Shown: positions 34,673 to 45,421 of the stretch, one piece after another
How the letters are laid out: every line of letters begins with the position of its first letter
Numbering within the stretch: position 1 is the first letter of the stretch
Origin: Cyanidiococcus yangmingshanensis
Taxonomy: Eukaryota > Rhodophyta > Bangiophyceae > Cyanidiales > Cyanidiaceae
Reading direction: 5' to 3'
Assembly (NCBI GenBank): GCA_013995675.1
Contig: VWRR01000001.1
Span: 868,001 to 932,000, forward strand
Length of the DNA stretch: 64,000 bases
Notes under the pieces: model-generated
Seen by the model: the letters and a program-made list of their open reading frames with translations, nothing else
The model's database searches: none
What the model was told of the DNA's origin: nothing
Program-made: the position numbers and the translations under genes

Positions 34673-35607
34673 ATGAGGGCGAAGCGACCGGATGGAGCGA
34701 AAGCTCGCAGGACAGGAGTAGGTCCCTGCTCCGCCTCTGTCGTCGTCGACGAAACTGCAGAGCCGCCTTGCTGCTCGTTTGCGGGCGGCCCACTTTCGTT
34801 ATCTCAACGAGCGCCTGTATACGACCGACTCAATCGAGTCGTTTCGATTTCTTCCAAGCGAATCCGGAACACTTTGCGCTCTATCACGAAGGATACCGAG
34901 AGCAGGAGACCAAATGGCCGGTAAAGCCGACGCAGCTCTGCATCGAGTTGCTACAACAACGGATTTGCCAATGCGGAGAGACGTCTGCCCCGATTCGCTC
35001 TTCGCCGAATTGCAAAGCAACTACAGAGCCGTACCGTATTGTGGATATGGGCTGCGGTCAGGCAACGATCGCATCGATGTTAGACAGCAGCATTTCGACC
35101 TCATGGTCCGCTCGCAGAGGTTTTCCCGTCCGAGTGCACTCATTCGACCTCGTTGCAGAGAACGAATTGGTCACTGCGCGTGATGTGGCTCAGGGAACCG
35201 GCTTATCTGAGGCGTATGCCGACGCTGTCGTCTTCTGTCTATCTCTGATGGGTCCAAATTACGGCGCTATGGTGGACGAGGGGATTCGTTTACTTCGACG
35301 GGATCCTAGCCGGCCTGGTCTGCTTCTTATAGTCGAGATCGCCAGTCGATTCCAGGAAGCGGGGAAAAAGGGGTCTCCGCACCGAAGCAACACGCCTGTG
35401 ACGAACAAGGGCACTCCAGCCTCACTTTCGCTGGAGCAGCGATTTTTGCTTGCGATCCAATCCCGGGGTCTGCGCCTCCAGCGACGAAGCCTACTCAATA
35501 ACTACTTTGTCCTCTTCGCGCTCGAGGCATCCGTCACCGACAAAACGACAAGACAAACGTTCTTACCGATGCCAGCTCTGAAACCTTGTCTCTATAAGAA
35601 GCGTTGA
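34673..35607 (+). CDS. RRP8: RRP8-type 25S rRNA adenine methyltransferase
   Basis: RRP8 is a nucleolar S-adenosylmethionine enzyme that makes m1A in the large-subunit rRNA. The family start is split over three frames: an N-terminal basic region from the ATG at 34673, then KLQSRLAARLRAAHFRYLNE and RLYTTDSIESF in the next frame, then DFFQANPEHFALYHEGYREQ with KWPVKP in the third. The third frame continues to the stop at 35607 with motif I VDMGCGQATIASML, VHSFDLVA, AVVFCLSLMGPNYG and LLLIVEIASRFQ, all characteristic of RRP8. The two junctions, near 34752 and 34852, each need one skipped base. Corrected length is about 310 residues. The substrate nucleotide is inferred from the family. Confidence 0.9.
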
Positions 35608-36001
35608 GAGGGTATTCCGTTGGCGCCGTATGCTAAAGGTACACGAAGCGCAACGACGCGTGTGCACCCACTCTTATGCGTCTCCAGCGACCATTCGGAC
35701 TGCGTAGGAGGATTTTGATCTGAACACCGAATGGATGTGGATTGAGTTCACCATCCGATGATGATCAAGCCGGCGGCGTATCGATGAGGTTGCATTTACG
35801 CGCTTCGAGCATGCGTCGCTATGCAGATCACATTTCCGGGCACTTACCAGTTCTGCACCAGGGGCAACGCCCATATCCGAGCTACAGGATCCTATCGATA
35901 TCGCTGCTTGATTTTCAGGTCGACGAGATATCGCAACTTGTTTCCACAGAGCAACGCTCGATTTGTCGCGCGTCGCTGCGTTTCCGTCCTGAACCTGTTG
36001 C
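35608..36001. other. short stretch between convergent genes
   Basis: About 390 bases between the 3' ends of RRP8 and RPT3. No gene or RNA was seen; it should contain both polyadenylation regions. Confidence 0.5.
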
Positions 36002-37249
36002 TCACCGATAAAATGCAAACTCAGTCTCGTCCTTCTCTATGTTCTCCTTATAGGCTATATCGAAATCCTTGTGGAGCACCACGTATCGGTTGTTTCGGAC
36101 TGCGAGCATGCCCGCCTGTTGGCAGACCGCCGCGATGGCAGCGCCCGAAAGACGATCTGGGCGTGATACAAACTCCTCCAGATCGACATCCTCCGACAGA
36201 TTCATCTTCGCCGTGATAACCTGAAAGATTTGGCGCTTCTGGCGTCGGTCGGGCAGTGGGAACTCGATTTTGCGATCCAACCGTCCCGGACGCAACAGGG
36301 CAGGATCCAACGTATCCGCCCGATTGGTCGCCATAATCACTTTCACATTATCATGCTGATCAAACCCATCCATACACTGCAAAAGCTCCATCAGAATCCT
36401 TTGAACTTCCCGATCTGCCCCAGTTTGGGCATCAAAGCGCTTCGTTGCCACGGCATCGATCTCATCGATAAAGACGATTGCGGGTTGATTCTCTCGCGCA
36501 AGGCGGAAAATATCACGCACCATTCGAGGACCCTCCCCGAGATACTTTTGCACCAGCTGCGAAGCCTGTACCCGGATAAATGCCGCCGTTGTATGGTGGG
36601 CGACCGCCTTGGCCAACAGTGTTTTGCCCGTACCCGGTGGTCCGTAGAGCAGGACTCCGCGAGGGGGATCAATCCCGATGGACTGGAAGAGTTCCGGATT
36701 GGTCAACGGCAACTCGACTGCTTCCCGAATTTCTTGTTTCTGAGTGTCGAGACCGCCAATATCAGCGTAGGTCACGTCAGGTTTCTCGCCCTGTTCCAGA
36801 ATAGCGATGCTCGAGTCCGACTCTGGAGGCAGGGTGTCCACCAAAGCGTTCGAGTGACGATGCAGGGCCACAGTAGCGTTCGGCTTTAGCAACTCCCGAT
36901 TCACCGTCGAAAGACACCGAACGTACGAGTTCGCTCCAGTCGTGCTGCTTACGATGACATAGTTCTCATCTATAGCTTCAAGGAAGCTACCCAAAACTAG
37001 CGGAACCGACTGAATGCGACGCACCTCCTCTTGAGCGTGCACAAGTTCCCGTTGGAGATGCCGCAGCTCGTCTTTGACATACTCTTCCTGAATCTGCAAA
37101 AGCTCGTATTGTCGCTGCAGACGCTTCAAACGCAAGAACGGATCTTCTTTCGCTAGTCTCCGAGAACCTCTCTCATTTGCTCCGTGTTTTGGCGGGAGCA
37201 CAAGCTCAGCAACGCCCCCACTGGTCAGAACAGCTGCTGATGAGGCCAT
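36002..37249 (-). CDS. RPT3: 26S proteasome regulatory ATPase RPT3
   Basis: RPT3 (PSMC4) is one of the six AAA ATPases of the proteasome base that unfold substrates. The intact product from the ATG at 37249 is about 415 residues, the family's usual length. It has an N-terminal coiled coil (residues about 35-75), an OB domain, Walker [19 protein letters not shown], Walker [20 protein letters not shown], the second region of homology [20 protein letters not shown], and a C terminus DETEFAFYR. The last residues and the [13 protein letters not shown] block fit RPT3 better than its paralogues. The usual pore loop region reads [13 protein letters not shown] instead of the common [20 protein letters not shown] frame extends two codons upstream; the ATG is preferred. 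Confidence 0.96.
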   Translation of the reverse strand: MASSAAVLTSGGVAELVLPPKHGANERGSRRLAKEDPFLRLKRLQRQYELLQIQEEYVKDELRHLQRELVHAQEEVRRIQSVPLVLGSFLEAIDENYVIVSSTTGANSYVRCLSTVNRELLKPNATVALHRHSNALVDTLPPESDSSIAILEQGEKPDVTYADIGGLDTQKQEIREAVELPLTNPELFQSIGIDPPRGVLLYGPPGTGKTLLAKAVAHHTTAAFIRVQASQLVQKYLGEGPRMVRDIFRLARENQPAIVFIDEIDAVATKRFDAQTGADREVQRILMELLQCMDGFDQHDNVKVIMATNRADTLDPALLRPGRLDRKIEFPLPDRRQKRQIFQVITAKMNLSEDVDLEEFVSRPDRLSGAAIAAVCQQAGMLAVRNNRYVVLHKDFDIAYKENIEKDETEFAFYR

Positions 37250-37868
37250 AGGCACCGTGTTTCAGCACAGGACGAACGATTAACGTTGCGCAATCGAACC
37301 GGGCCGAGCGTCCCGTTTTGCGGGCGCGCGCCGGCGGTGGGCCGAACGTCAACAACGTTACGAACGCCAGCTCATCGCTCTCGCGAACGAGTGGGCTACT
37401 GTGTTCCTTTGGGACAAAGGCATGCTGGGCAAGAAGTCTTGCTCCTCAGTAGTGCATTTACATCAGTGGAGTCGATGGAGTGCTCCATAGAGCCGGGGAA
37501 GCGCGTCTTTAAGGGTACAGACAACGCAAAACGTTTTCGAAGGATAGCCCTGGCTCGTAAAGCGCGTTGCACCGCTTCATTTATCCTGCGGGGAGCTTTA
37601 TGTTTCGTTCAATGTTGCGTTGATTGCCTTGGATTTTGGTGGTGGTCATAGGCGCGAGATGCCGCTTTGTCGCCAGCCGGGATTGAGGGACCCGAAATAA
37701 ACTTGTTGTTCGTCGTTAAGGGAAGCCTGTCCATCGAGCTGAGGCGTGAACACTAGGGCAGCTCCATCCGGGACATTAAAATAGTTGCGAACAAGGCGTT
37801 GCGATGTTGTCTCTATGCAACGCGCGTGGGTATCGATTCATGAGGGACGAACACGCCCACGCATGAAC
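37250..37868. other. inter-gene stretch
   Basis: About 600 bases between two minus-strand genes, holding the RPT3 promoter and the DnaJ 3' end. A plus-strand 121-codon frame at 37286-37651 has no known domain. Nothing else was seen. Confidence 0.5.
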
Positions 37869-38640
37869 TCAGACGTTTGTGCAAGTCACTCTCGTTTGGC
37901 ATCGTCCATTCGAGCAAATTTTGGTCTCTTCACAGCGCTGATAGCCCGACGGCCGACGTTGATGCCCATGGGTTCGATGCTGTCGAAATCCGCCTTGGTG
38001 ACCACCGAAAAACTCGCCAAAAAGGTCATCGAAGGGAAAGCCTGCACCAAAGCTCCCCTCGGGTCTGTGACCATCACCTTGGAAAGTAAAACGGAAATTC
38101 GCTCCGTGCGGGTGTCCAAATGGTCCCCCTCCTGAAAAGAAGAACTGTTGTTGCTGTCCGGGGCGACCTTGAAAAGGTCCCGCCTGCCCACCACTCTGTT
38201 CATGTTGCTTGAGCCCTTCCTCACCGAGCTGATCGTAGACTCTTCGCTTCTCCGGATCGCTCAAGACTTCATAGGCTCGTGCGATCAATCGGAACTTGCG
38301 CTCCGCCCTCTTATCTTCACGATTCTTATCGGGGTGGTACTTTTTGGCCAGTTTCAGATATGCTCGCTTCACCTCCCGCTCGCTTGCGTCTCGTGACACC
38401 CCCAGAACGGTATAGTAGGACTGAGCAGCTTCGGCGCCCGTCAGACTGGACCTCCACAAGCCCCCGAGCGCTTAGCCGAACTCGGCCGACTGTACACGTG
38501 CGCTCTCCCGCGCACAATTGAGATGGTTCCGTGTCGTGTCCGACCCGAAACGGCGACTGAAACGTCGCTAAGAAAAGCAAAACCACCAACAGCCACCGGG
38601 AAACATCATTTCTCAAAACTATTCGGGTCCCTCTGGCCAT
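37869..38640 (-). CDS. secretory-pathway DnaJ (Hsp40) protein
   Basis: J proteins stimulate the ATPase of Hsp70; one with a signal peptide would work with BiP in the ER. The J domain reads [30 protein letters not shown] (HPD motif intact) and [20 protein letters not shown], followed by a Gly/Phe/Gln-rich region and [11 protein letters not shown]. There is no zinc-finger region. In the J-domain frame only a TTG precedes it. One frame back, an ATG at 38640 begins [16 protein letters not shown] and a hydrophobic core [11 protein letters not shown], a good signal peptide; the join needs one skipped base between about 38410 and 38470. The corrected product is about 256 residues with a short Cys-containing C terminus ([11 protein letters not shown]). 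The ER location depends on that join. Confidence 0.82.
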
Positions 38641-40408
38641 GCTCAAGCCTTTCAACACCGACAATCAGCGACTTGATGCCCGGAAGCGCAGTAGGAAGCA
38701 CGTTCGCCTGAAACTCAATACGGTTCTGCACACGGAAGTTGAACGGGCTGCCGCAGCGCAATGCCAGCGTCGGCTGCGAACGATCCCTGCTTCCCGGGCG
38801 TGCGCAGCATCGCGCTCTTGCCGGAGTGTGGCGAAAACGTGCCCCCCACAATGTGACATGACGTCACGCGATGGCTGATCCGCAGGCGCGCCGATGTTGA
38901 TTGCGTGCGACGCAGATCGGTCCGATTGGACAAGCCGCCTGCAGGACTGGGAGACGGTGGCCCCATATGGATGCCAATAGAGCCGACAGGCTGTGCGGAT
39001 GGAGAGGCTGGCTCAGCGCGAGCAGCGGAGCGCTATTTTCTAGCGAGTGATGTAACGACGTCGTTGTGGAACTGGAATCGATGCTCTTTTTTGGAGAGCA
39101 AAACGAGTCATCGATCGTTGCTGAGTGTGCTCACAGACCTCCAAGATGTCGTTTGGGTTCTTGGAACCCTCACTGCACCAAAGTGCGTAGCTGGGAAGCA
39201 CAAACAATCAGCCGAAGATGGGTGGAGATCACTGTAACGCTCTTTGGTGATGTTGGGAACTGAAGCCGGGCAGTGTGCTCAGCTTCATGACGATATCCTG
39301 TCAGAGGTTTCCAGTCTCTAACCATAATCACTTTTGAGAGATGATTGACTGAGACTGTTCGTTGACTTCAATGGATTGAAACAGGAAACTGATCTCGAGG
39401 ACTATCCTGAAGACCCATTCGTGAATCCAGGTGCAACACCTCGGTGATCAGGTAGAGCGCCTGGTTTCTCGATGGAGCGCTTACGAGTCTGTGTCGCTTC
39501 GCGTCTGTAAACATGCTGACTCGCTCGCGTTTCTGCTGACCGGCTGTATCGTGGCGTGGGACGCCCGTGCCAGCACCGGATCCTGATCTCGATGCAGGCT
39601 CTTCGAGTCCCGGGCCGAACTAGAAAACGATTGGGTAACCATTCGCGTGTGCCAAGTCATTTGGAGCTCAAAAAACTTATGTTCATTGCACGACGTATGT
39701 ACAGTCTGCCATACGCTGACTTTATGACAGGGAAACCGTATCGCCACGAACTGAGAGATCGTTCGCCTCAGGCGAGACAGATCGCGAATGCGTACTGTCA
39801 CGACCAATGCGCGCCTAGGCTGGAAAGTCGCTGATACGCCGGCCACGGACGTCAGCTGCAACCTGGACGAGATGATCAACGTCCGCCCGCAAACGCTCGC
39901 CTCCTAGTGTGCCGTGAATATTCGTTCGAGCTGTCTGGATCTGTGCTAGCTGCAATCACGGACGCCGCCTATCAAGCAAGAATCGATACACGAGCGCCGG
40001 CTTTCGACTGGTCGCTGGATGGCCTCTGCACGTGCATGCTGCAAAGAAAGACGACCCTAGATCCTTTTGGAGATCATCTCGATCCGGCTGCGTAGACAAC
40101 TGCGGGATGTCTATGCGTTCGGACAGGCGAAATGCGACATTCCGACTGGTTTCAGAGGAGCCACCTCGCCCAGACCGAGTGTCGCCTGCTTGTTTGCGGG
40201 ATGTAGACACGGGATACTATCTACAGTTACTGTTCAAAGCCAAGTTTGCTTCCATATAGCTTCACGACTCACTCCGATCACAAGGACGAGGCGCAAAATC
40301 GCTATTGCTTTGGCGCAATGCCTCTCATGGAGGAGGGATTCATGAACACGTCAGCAGGGAATGAGTTACACGCCCGAATCGCTTCATCATCATTATTATT
40401 ATTATCAT
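38641..40408. other. inter-gene stretch, 1.8 kb
   Basis: This lies between the DnaJ start and the palmitoyltransferase stop (both minus). Frames up to 132 codons occur on both strands. On the minus strand just upstream of 39815 a frame without ATG ends GERLRADVDHLVQVAADVRG, which looks protein-like, but I could not connect it to a start or a family. Confidence 0.4.
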
Positions 40409-40409
40409 T
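40384..40409. repeat. TCA/TTA trinucleotide run
   Basis: A short trinucleotide microsatellite (TCA repeats grading into TTA) directly after the stop codon of the palmitoyltransferase gene on the minus strand, so it would lie in its 3' untranslated region. Confidence 0.85.
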
Positions 40410-41497
40410 CAAACACTGTAAGTCTGGACGCGCGGAGATGAAAGCCGCTCCGGCAAAGGTAGTACCACACGATCGTATTTGTATGCTGCCGAGGCCGCCG
40501 ATGATTGAACTGAACGATACCATGATGCATCCAGCTCCATGTTCTGCGCTGCGGCATCCAGATCCTTGGGATCTATTTGGATCATCTCGAGAAACTTGGG
40601 GTCTATGCGTGCATGAATCTTCACCTTACTCGGCGGTTTCCGTGAACACAATACTTTTCCCAGATTCTTGAAACCCTTAGGCTGAAACGGACTGCCTTGA
40701 TCTCGAAAACTGTGCTTGAACGACTCCGCTGTTGTCTTGTTCGCGAAGATGAGCGTGGTGTGAAAGACGCTCAGAGCGCCCGTAAAGACAATGCCAAACA
40801 ACGCGATGACGAGGATAACCAAACTCGCTGCCGTCGGGCCGTTGGAGAGCGAGCGGGCGAAGCCAGCAAAGCCGTTCGAAGAAGCCCCTATGTCACTTTC
40901 TGAGCGGATACATTCGCCAAATATACAATCGTAAACGCGAAAACAAAGCCAGAGAGCGCAAAACACGAAAGGACGAAAATATAAAAAGTACGGTAGTTGC
41001 GAATCCCTATGCAGTTACTCACCCAGGGGCAATGGTGATCGAAGCGTTCCACGCAATTGTTGCATGTGGAGCAGTGCGAGCAACGTGGCGGTCGGTACAA
41101 CTGGCAAGTTTCACAATACTTCATCACGAAGCGCTGCCCATCGCAGAAAGTCTCTTTCTTTCGCAAAAGCGGAGAACTTCTCCGTATTCTCTGCGCGAAG
41201 AGATCCACTTCCTGGCGCGGAAGAATTCCGGGATCATCAAACACTGTAAGGAAGAACGCCGTCAGGGTTATCAGAAGTAACGGCGGAAACGTCACGAGTA
41301 CAGCAATGCCCGTTCCGAGATAGTTCTCCACCAGAAACGGAACTGGTATCGCCACAAAGAGACCCATCGCAACGGCGATAAGCGCGAACTGTTGCCAGCG
41401 CACCCCACGGGTCTGGTCCACTGATGCACTTGCCGTGACAGTAGAAACGGTTACGCCCAGGCCAGACGTCACTCGGGAAGCGTCCGCGGATGGTCAT
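40409..41497 (-). CDS. DHHC palmitoyltransferase
   Basis: DHHC enzymes attach palmitate to cysteines of proteins at Golgi, ER or plasma membranes. The cysteine-rich domain is complete: [20 protein letters not shown] and [19 protein letters not shown], with the catalytic DHHC. Two hydrophobic segments lie before it (residues about 25-75) and two after; the downstream [10 protein letters not shown] carries the TTxE motif of the family. Two frame problems exist. The enzyme frame starts without an ATG, and an ATG at 41497 lies one base out of register. After YLANVSAQK the frame must change near 40893 in the opposite sense (one base missing) to reach [20 protein letters not shown] and the TTxE motif. 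The corrected product is about 362 residues with four membrane segments. Substrates are unknown. Confidence 0.93.
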
Positions 41498-42997
41498 CGT
41501 TGCGAATGGTCAGCGTGCTTCTCCAAGATGCACCCTCGATAAACCCGTAGGTTGCACTGGAAATGAACCACTGTTCCGGCTCCAAGTCAGCAGTCCAAGT
41601 CCCAGGTTCCCTTCCCCGATCAACCTGGTTGGCTGCAGAGATCGTTACAAGGAGGGATTCGCGCGACGTACGCCCACAGGGTGCGCAGTCGTGGCTCTGG
41701 ATCCGCGCCCGGTCGATCGGCACAACGCCGCCCGCGATCTTCGGCTGGCGGCGCGTGGCGTCGATGCGCCCGCCAGCGACTGGGCCATTCGAGGCGACCC
41801 CCAGCAGCTACGCTCGAAGACGCGCCACGCTGCTGCCGATCGAGTTCAATTCTGGTGATTTGTTGGTGCCTCTCTAACCAGCATGTTTTATCCGAATGGA
41901 GATGGCCTCCTCTGGTTGAAACCGTGTCTAGAGCTCACGCATTTACGTTACGGGTGTAGATCGATGTTCGATTCCGAGTGAGTAGCCGCTCGAGGCATCC
42001 ACTCGTCCTGGAATGGAGCGAGCCAGGGCATGTATTGCTTCAACTTTTTGGTGACGACAGGTCCAAGAACCATGCTCTCATTGTCAGAATAAATCTGTAT
42101 GGAGCATACATGCTGGATTCCCTCGTTCCTCAGAAGAGCTCGATCAGGAACAAGGCATTACGCTCCGGTGATGCTCTTGTTTCTATCGGTGCGATGCTTG
42201 TGTTTGTATTTGTATGTTTGTTATCTTGACAACGCTTGCATCGTTTCGGGGGTTACGTGCATATCACCTCGTCTATGGTGCACCGCGGATCGATGTGGGT
42301 CCTTTTCCAGCGGCTCCACGGGCTGCATCCGCCCGTTTCGTGTCATCGCTGCTCTAAGCAAGCGTTTCGGCAACCGTCCCAGTGCCCCAGAATCATCCAG
42401 CCCAGGTGTATCCACCAGGGAACAATGCCCGAGCTCCCGATCGGTCTACATGAGTCAGATGTAGACCCATGATCACCGAACAAGACGAGTTCCCCTGTAC
42501 TAGACTTGTACACGAGATGCCTGGCGCCACGGAGAAACTGCAGGGAAACTCCGGCACGACCACCATGCCAGCATATCACTGTACATCTATTCTCAGTATA
42601 CGGCAACGCTCCCGCAAAACACTGAATCCATTTATCCTGTCACTGCTGCGTCAGCCAGTTGACCCCATCGCTCCCGATAGCCGGTCTCCTTCGTTCCATC
42701 CGTGGGATCACCGCTGAGCGTCACCGACAGGGCCGATGCAGAAACCGACCCTGCATACCCCCGGAGCTATGCATGCAGCATAGACGCTGGCCCGGTGTCC
42801 GGCGAGAACGCCACCAGGACAAGATGGGACACGCCAGCCAGCCAGCCAGCCATATCTGCGATCAGATTCGCTGGGCGCGACGCTCCGGAGACGCCCACGA
42901 GCGGCTGCGATGGATCCGATCCCGTGGATAGCGTCCATTTTGAGGTGCTGGCTCGCTGAAGCGCCTCTCAACAGAAAGCAGCTGCTCGTCTAAATTG
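41498..42997. other. inter-gene stretch between divergent genes
   Basis: This 1.5 kb should hold the promoters of the palmitoyltransferase and glutamate decarboxylase genes. Open frames up to 122 codons show no domain. A short (GCCA)n run lies at about 42833-42852. Confidence 0.45.
42833..42852. repeat. (GCCA)n microsatellite
   Basis: About five copies of GCCA in the 5' flank of the glutamate decarboxylase gene. No function is implied. Confidence 0.8.
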
Positions 42998-44774
42998 ATG
43001 CCTCTACATAAGGCCGTTGATCACAAAGGGAGTTCCAAGCATCTCCATCACATTGATACGAGCAGTTTGGCGTTTGAGACGGGATTCTCGAGTTTTGCTT
43101 TGGAGGAGTTTCCCAAATATGAGTTGCGGGCCGAACCTATGCCCTCTGCAGTCGCTGAAGGCATCATAACACAGGAGCTGGAGCTTGACGGGAATCCTGC
43201 GCTAAATCTTGCATCATTCGTTACGACTCGTTTCGATGAGACCACACACAAGCTCTGTGATCGGATGCTTCCCGTGAACTGGATCGACTTTGACGAGTAT
43301 CCGCAGACCGTGGAGATCCATAACCGCTGTGTGAATATTATCGCGCACCTTTTTCATGCGCCCGTAGCTGACGGTGACCAGGCTGTTGGCACCAGCACGG
43401 TTGGATCCTCGGAGGCGATCATGCTTGCTGTGCTTGCCATGAAATGGCGCTGGCGTGCGGCCCGCAAAGCTGCCGGCAAGGACTACGCGCGCCCGAATAT
43501 GGTCATGGGTGCCGAGGTTCAGGTCTGTTGGGAGAAAGCAACCGCTTATTTTGATGTCGAGGCACGCTATGTTCCATTGCATGACGATGTTTACGTTATG
43601 GACCCGGAGCAGGCGATTGCACAATGCGATGAGAACACGATCGGAATCTGTGGGATTCTAGGGACAACCTACACTGGACAATTTGAAGCAAGTTCAGCGG
43701 CTGGCACAGCATACAAATTTCCGAGATCTGAACAAGGAACTAACCGCGAGCGATGGAGAACGACCCGATGCTACGTTGTAGGATATCGCCAAATTGGATG
43801 CGTTGGTGACCCAGATGAATGAAAGCAAAGGTTACGATATTGGCATTCATGTTGATGCGGCCTCTGGCGGCTTTGTGGCACCGTTCTGTTACCCGAATCT
43901 GAAATGGGACTTTCGTCTGAAAAACGTGCGTTCCATCAACGTTTCAGGGCACAAGTACGGTCTAGCCCCGTGTGGCATCGGGTGGCTCATCTTCCGGAGC
44001 GCGGAATACTTGCCCGATGAGCTGGTCTTTCATGTGAACTATCTGGGAGCAGATCAGGCCTCTTTCACGTTGAACTTTTCGCGTGGCTCCGCACAGATCA
44101 TTGCCTCTTATTATTTGCTGCTGCGGCTAGGCCGTCGCGGATACGCGAATATGATGAAGACCTTGAAAGAGTTGGCAGCGTATTTCGCCGGGCGAATCAC
44201 CGAAGATCAACGCTTTCGGCTCCTGAGTGACGCTGAAAGTCTTCCGCTGATTGCATTCGCCATTCCCGACGACCAGCGCCCGAGCTTGGGTTTTGACGAG
44301 TTTGCGCTCGCAGCCGAGTTGCGTAAGCGTGGATGGATTGTGCCAGCGTATACGCTCGCTCCGGATCTGCAGCATCAGAAACTCCTGCGGGTGGTGGTGC
44401 GGGTCGGCTTTACTCGGGATCGTGCAGACATGCTGATACAGGACATTCGCGCAGCGTATGATCATTTGCGAGCCATGTCCGGACTTTTGCACTTGGTCGA
44501 ACGTGGTCTAACGGTGGCGGACACCGAAGGTGCGGCCAAAGTGGAGAGCGCGCATTCGGCAACTGCTCTCGGCAAGCTGATGCACGGCAACAAGACTATT
44601 GAGGAGCATGTCAAGGAGTTTCGTGAGCAGCATGAGCAACCGGCGGCGCGGCATTTGCTCCATGCGCAAAGCTGGGGCACACTCACCGTCAAAAGTGGAA
44701 AGGATCATTCACATAACGGAAAGCACGCGGATCATCATCGTTCGCGCAAAAAGCGTAGTGGAGCAGTTTGCTAA
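42998..44774 (+). CDS. GAD: glutamate decarboxylase, two exons
   Basis: GAD removes the alpha-carboxyl of glutamate to make GABA, using pyridoxal phosphate. Exon 1 (42998-43687) contains FVTTRFDETTHKLCDRMLPV, TSTVGSSEAIMLAVLAMKWR and GICGILGTTYTGQFE. Exon 2 (43782-44774) continues DIAKLDALVTQMNESKGYDI, IHVDAASGGFVAPFCYP and the PLP-lysine motif SINVSGHKYGLAPCGIGW. The join falls exactly between codons and restores the family sequence TGQFE-D. The product is about 560 residues; the last 90 residues are hydrophilic and His/Lys-rich at the very end, longer than bacterial GadB and without an obvious calmodulin-binding helix. The ATG at 42998 follows a TTG codon in frame. No targeting peptide is evident, so a cytosolic enzyme is likely. 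Confidence 0.95.
43688..43781 (+). other. GC-AG spliceosomal intron in GAD
   Basis: The 94-nt intron starts GCAAGT and ends TTGTAG, with a branch-point-like AACTAAC at 43738-43744, about 38 nt from the 3' end. Removing it restores the GAD family sequence in phase 0. The unspliced frame stays open, so only homology reveals the intron. Confidence 0.88.
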
Positions 44775-45421
44775 TCGGAACGGAAGGCGCATTTGCTCAT
44801 GGCGGAAAAGTTTGAACGACGCGTACCTCATCTACCTCTGTTCGTATCATGAGGCGCGAATGCAATACGTACTGCGATGTTTGCTGCTCTCCAGACCAGC
44901 AGCGTTGAAAGGACAAGCTCATCCATCACAGGAGCGGCCCAGCATCCCGATCAATCTGGCTTGGATTGAGTTTGAAAGATATCCACCTTAAAAGGGTCCA
45001 TGATTCTAGTCAGGAGACGTTCGCGACATCCAAGTCACTCGAGGACCCGAGCTCGGTATCGCGCCACGCCAGACCAGCACACTCACGGCAGCGTTGACGC
45101 TCCGTCGACCATCCCAACTGTCACGAAACTTTGTATCGAGCAAGGACAGATTCAAGCGGATGGGGACACGAATGGTATTGAAATGAAGAAAGGAGTGGCC
45201 GACGGTGGTGTCGTCCTCGGCGCGGTCGCGCTCGGCCGGTCAGTGGCCCGTCGGTGCGTCTGCGACGCTCGCTCGAGCCAATCCGCCAGTGTTTCTTCTT
45301 CGAAAAAGAGCGGTTGAGGGTAGCGCTCATCCTGTCTTTTCGTCGATAAATGGCATCTAGAGTTCCTTGATTGTCTACTTTCTAGAATTACTATTGCTGC
45401 TAGAAGTTCTCAACTGACGTA
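44775..45421. other. inter-gene stretch
   Basis: About 650 bases between two plus-strand genes, holding the promoter of the glucosidase gene. Frames of 69-105 codons show no domain; no RNA gene was seen. Confidence 0.5.
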
